This document shows positions 63,577-64,000 of a DNA stretch of 64,000 nucleotides, piece after piece. Positions within the stretch are counted from its first letter, which is position 1, and each line of letters begins with the position of its first letter. A program made the position numbers and the translations under genes. The notes under the pieces are model-generated. The model ran no database searches and had not been told where the DNA came from. It saw only the letters and a list, made by a program, of their open reading frames with translations. The stretch spans positions 1 to 64,000 of the forward strand of contig NZ_JPMD01000028.1 of assembly GCF_000732635.1 (NCBI RefSeq), written 5' to 3'. Source of the stretch: Clostridium sulfidigenes (GTDB lineage: Bacteria > Bacillota > Clostridia > Clostridiales > Clostridiaceae).

Positions 63577-63793
63577 TTGATTATTCTCCCCTTTTCTACT
63601 GTATCTTTAAAATTTGTTATTTAATAAATATTATAACGTTTTCAATTCCATTTATCTACAATAAATTTTCATTTTTCAGAAACTTTTTATAAGTTGAAAA
63701 TCTAGCTTAGTTATGTTACTGCATTATTACACTTATACCTATATTTTATATATCGCTTCATTGAAGTATATTTAATTCTTTAATATAAAAATA

Positions 63794-64000
63794 AAATCTA
63801 TAGGTGAATGGATTGAACAATCAAAATTTCACAGTGTTAGCTTGCTTACTAGAATCACATCGGATGTAGGAACAATATCTTCAACAATATTAGATACTAT
63901 TCCTAGCATTATATCTTTGCTTATAACCTTTATAGCTTCCTTTTCTACTCTTATTTATTTTGCTCCATCCGTAGCAATTGTAGCAGTAATAATAGGTCCT
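63794..64000 (+). pseudogene. ABC exporter membrane-domain fragment, truncated at the 5' side, continuing past the window
   Basis: One plus-strand frame (63794 to the edge) reads KSIGEWIEQSKFHSVSLLTR, ITSDVGTISSTILDTIPSII and then hydrophobic SLLITFIASFSTLIYFAPSV. This matches the middle of ABC_membrane domains (x-x-W-x-x-x-SKYHSGDLLTR-x-TSDV). There is no start codon in frame, no ribosome binding site, and a stop sits at about 63770, so the first 100 or so residues are missing. Either the gene is decayed or an indel split it upstream. The rest is outside the window. Confidence 0.6.

Noticed and set aside
1..64000. tRNA, rRNA or origin sequences
   Set aside because: No T-loop like GGTTCRANNCC cluster, rRNA stretch or DnaA box cluster was seen by eye; a tRNAscan would be decisive.

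Overview
The window is AT-rich with strong GGAGG-type ribosome binding sites. It carries a T-box leader, an electron-bifurcating [FeFe] hydrogenase, a citrate lyase operon and CarD, ABC-F and GH3-type genes. This points to an anaerobic low-GC Firmicute, most likely Clostridium sensu stricto; I cannot name the species. I see no tRNA, rRNA or CRISPR array. Most genes lie on the minus strand.

Layout. 1-190: 3' end of an IS3-family element. 267-3.9 kb: an Fpg/Nei-like protein, recA, a CarD-family RNA polymerase regulator and a divergent MarR gene whose shared promoter region is packed with palindromic operators, then a small Tudor/KOW-like coiled-coil protein. 4.2-8.4 kb: HD-domain protein, a bacterial GH3 acyl-adenylase and argS. 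8.6-12.4 kb: hypA, a large Fe-S flavoprotein oxidoreductase and hypB, with no [NiFe] hydrogenase in sight. 12.7-14.8 kb: MBL-fold hydrolase and a compact three-gene cassette in which a four-fold beta-flower protein is flanked by two related small proteins. 15-19 kb: thrS with a T-box leader and an ABC-F gene with a short leader that could act as an attenuator. 19.5-35.4 kb: an accessory stretch of single genes (HAD phosphatase, DUF434, DEAD-box helicase, several GNAT acetyltransferases, HIT, NUDIX, SEC-C, VOC, flavodoxin-fold reductases and small proteins) and a secreted gingipain-like C25 protease. 35.5-41.6 kb: a flavodoxin-like reductase, a small secreted Gly-rich protein beside an OmpR/EnvZ-type two-component system, htpG and an unknown acidic protein.

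41.8-46.1 kb holds hydCBA plus a fourth small [2Fe-2S] subunit: a NADH/ferredoxin-linked bifurcating hydrogenase that vents reductant as H2. 46.4-54.5 kb is a citrate fermentation locus: a GntR/FCD regulator, citDEF, a 2-hydroxycarboxylate transporter, a small membrane protein, citC and a fused citX-citG. Citrate would be imported, cleaved to acetate and oxaloacetate, and the lyase activated by the accessory enzymes. 54.7-63.6 kb: polysaccharide deacetylase, CutC, an asparaginase of the PF06089 type, MATE transporter, DUF1846, a nitronate-monooxygenase-like flavoprotein, a Zn-phospholipase C-like protein and an Mpv17-like membrane protein. The right edge enters a plus-strand ABC exporter membrane domain that lacks its normal N-terminal part.

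The items I find most worth following are the beta-flower cassette (13.7-14.8 kb), the MarR/CarD operator architecture (2.9 kb), the hypA-oxidoreductase-hypB operon, the ABC-F leader (18.98-19.02 kb), the catalytically atypical Fpg-like protein and the predicted response-regulator target upstream of the Gly-rich secreted protein.
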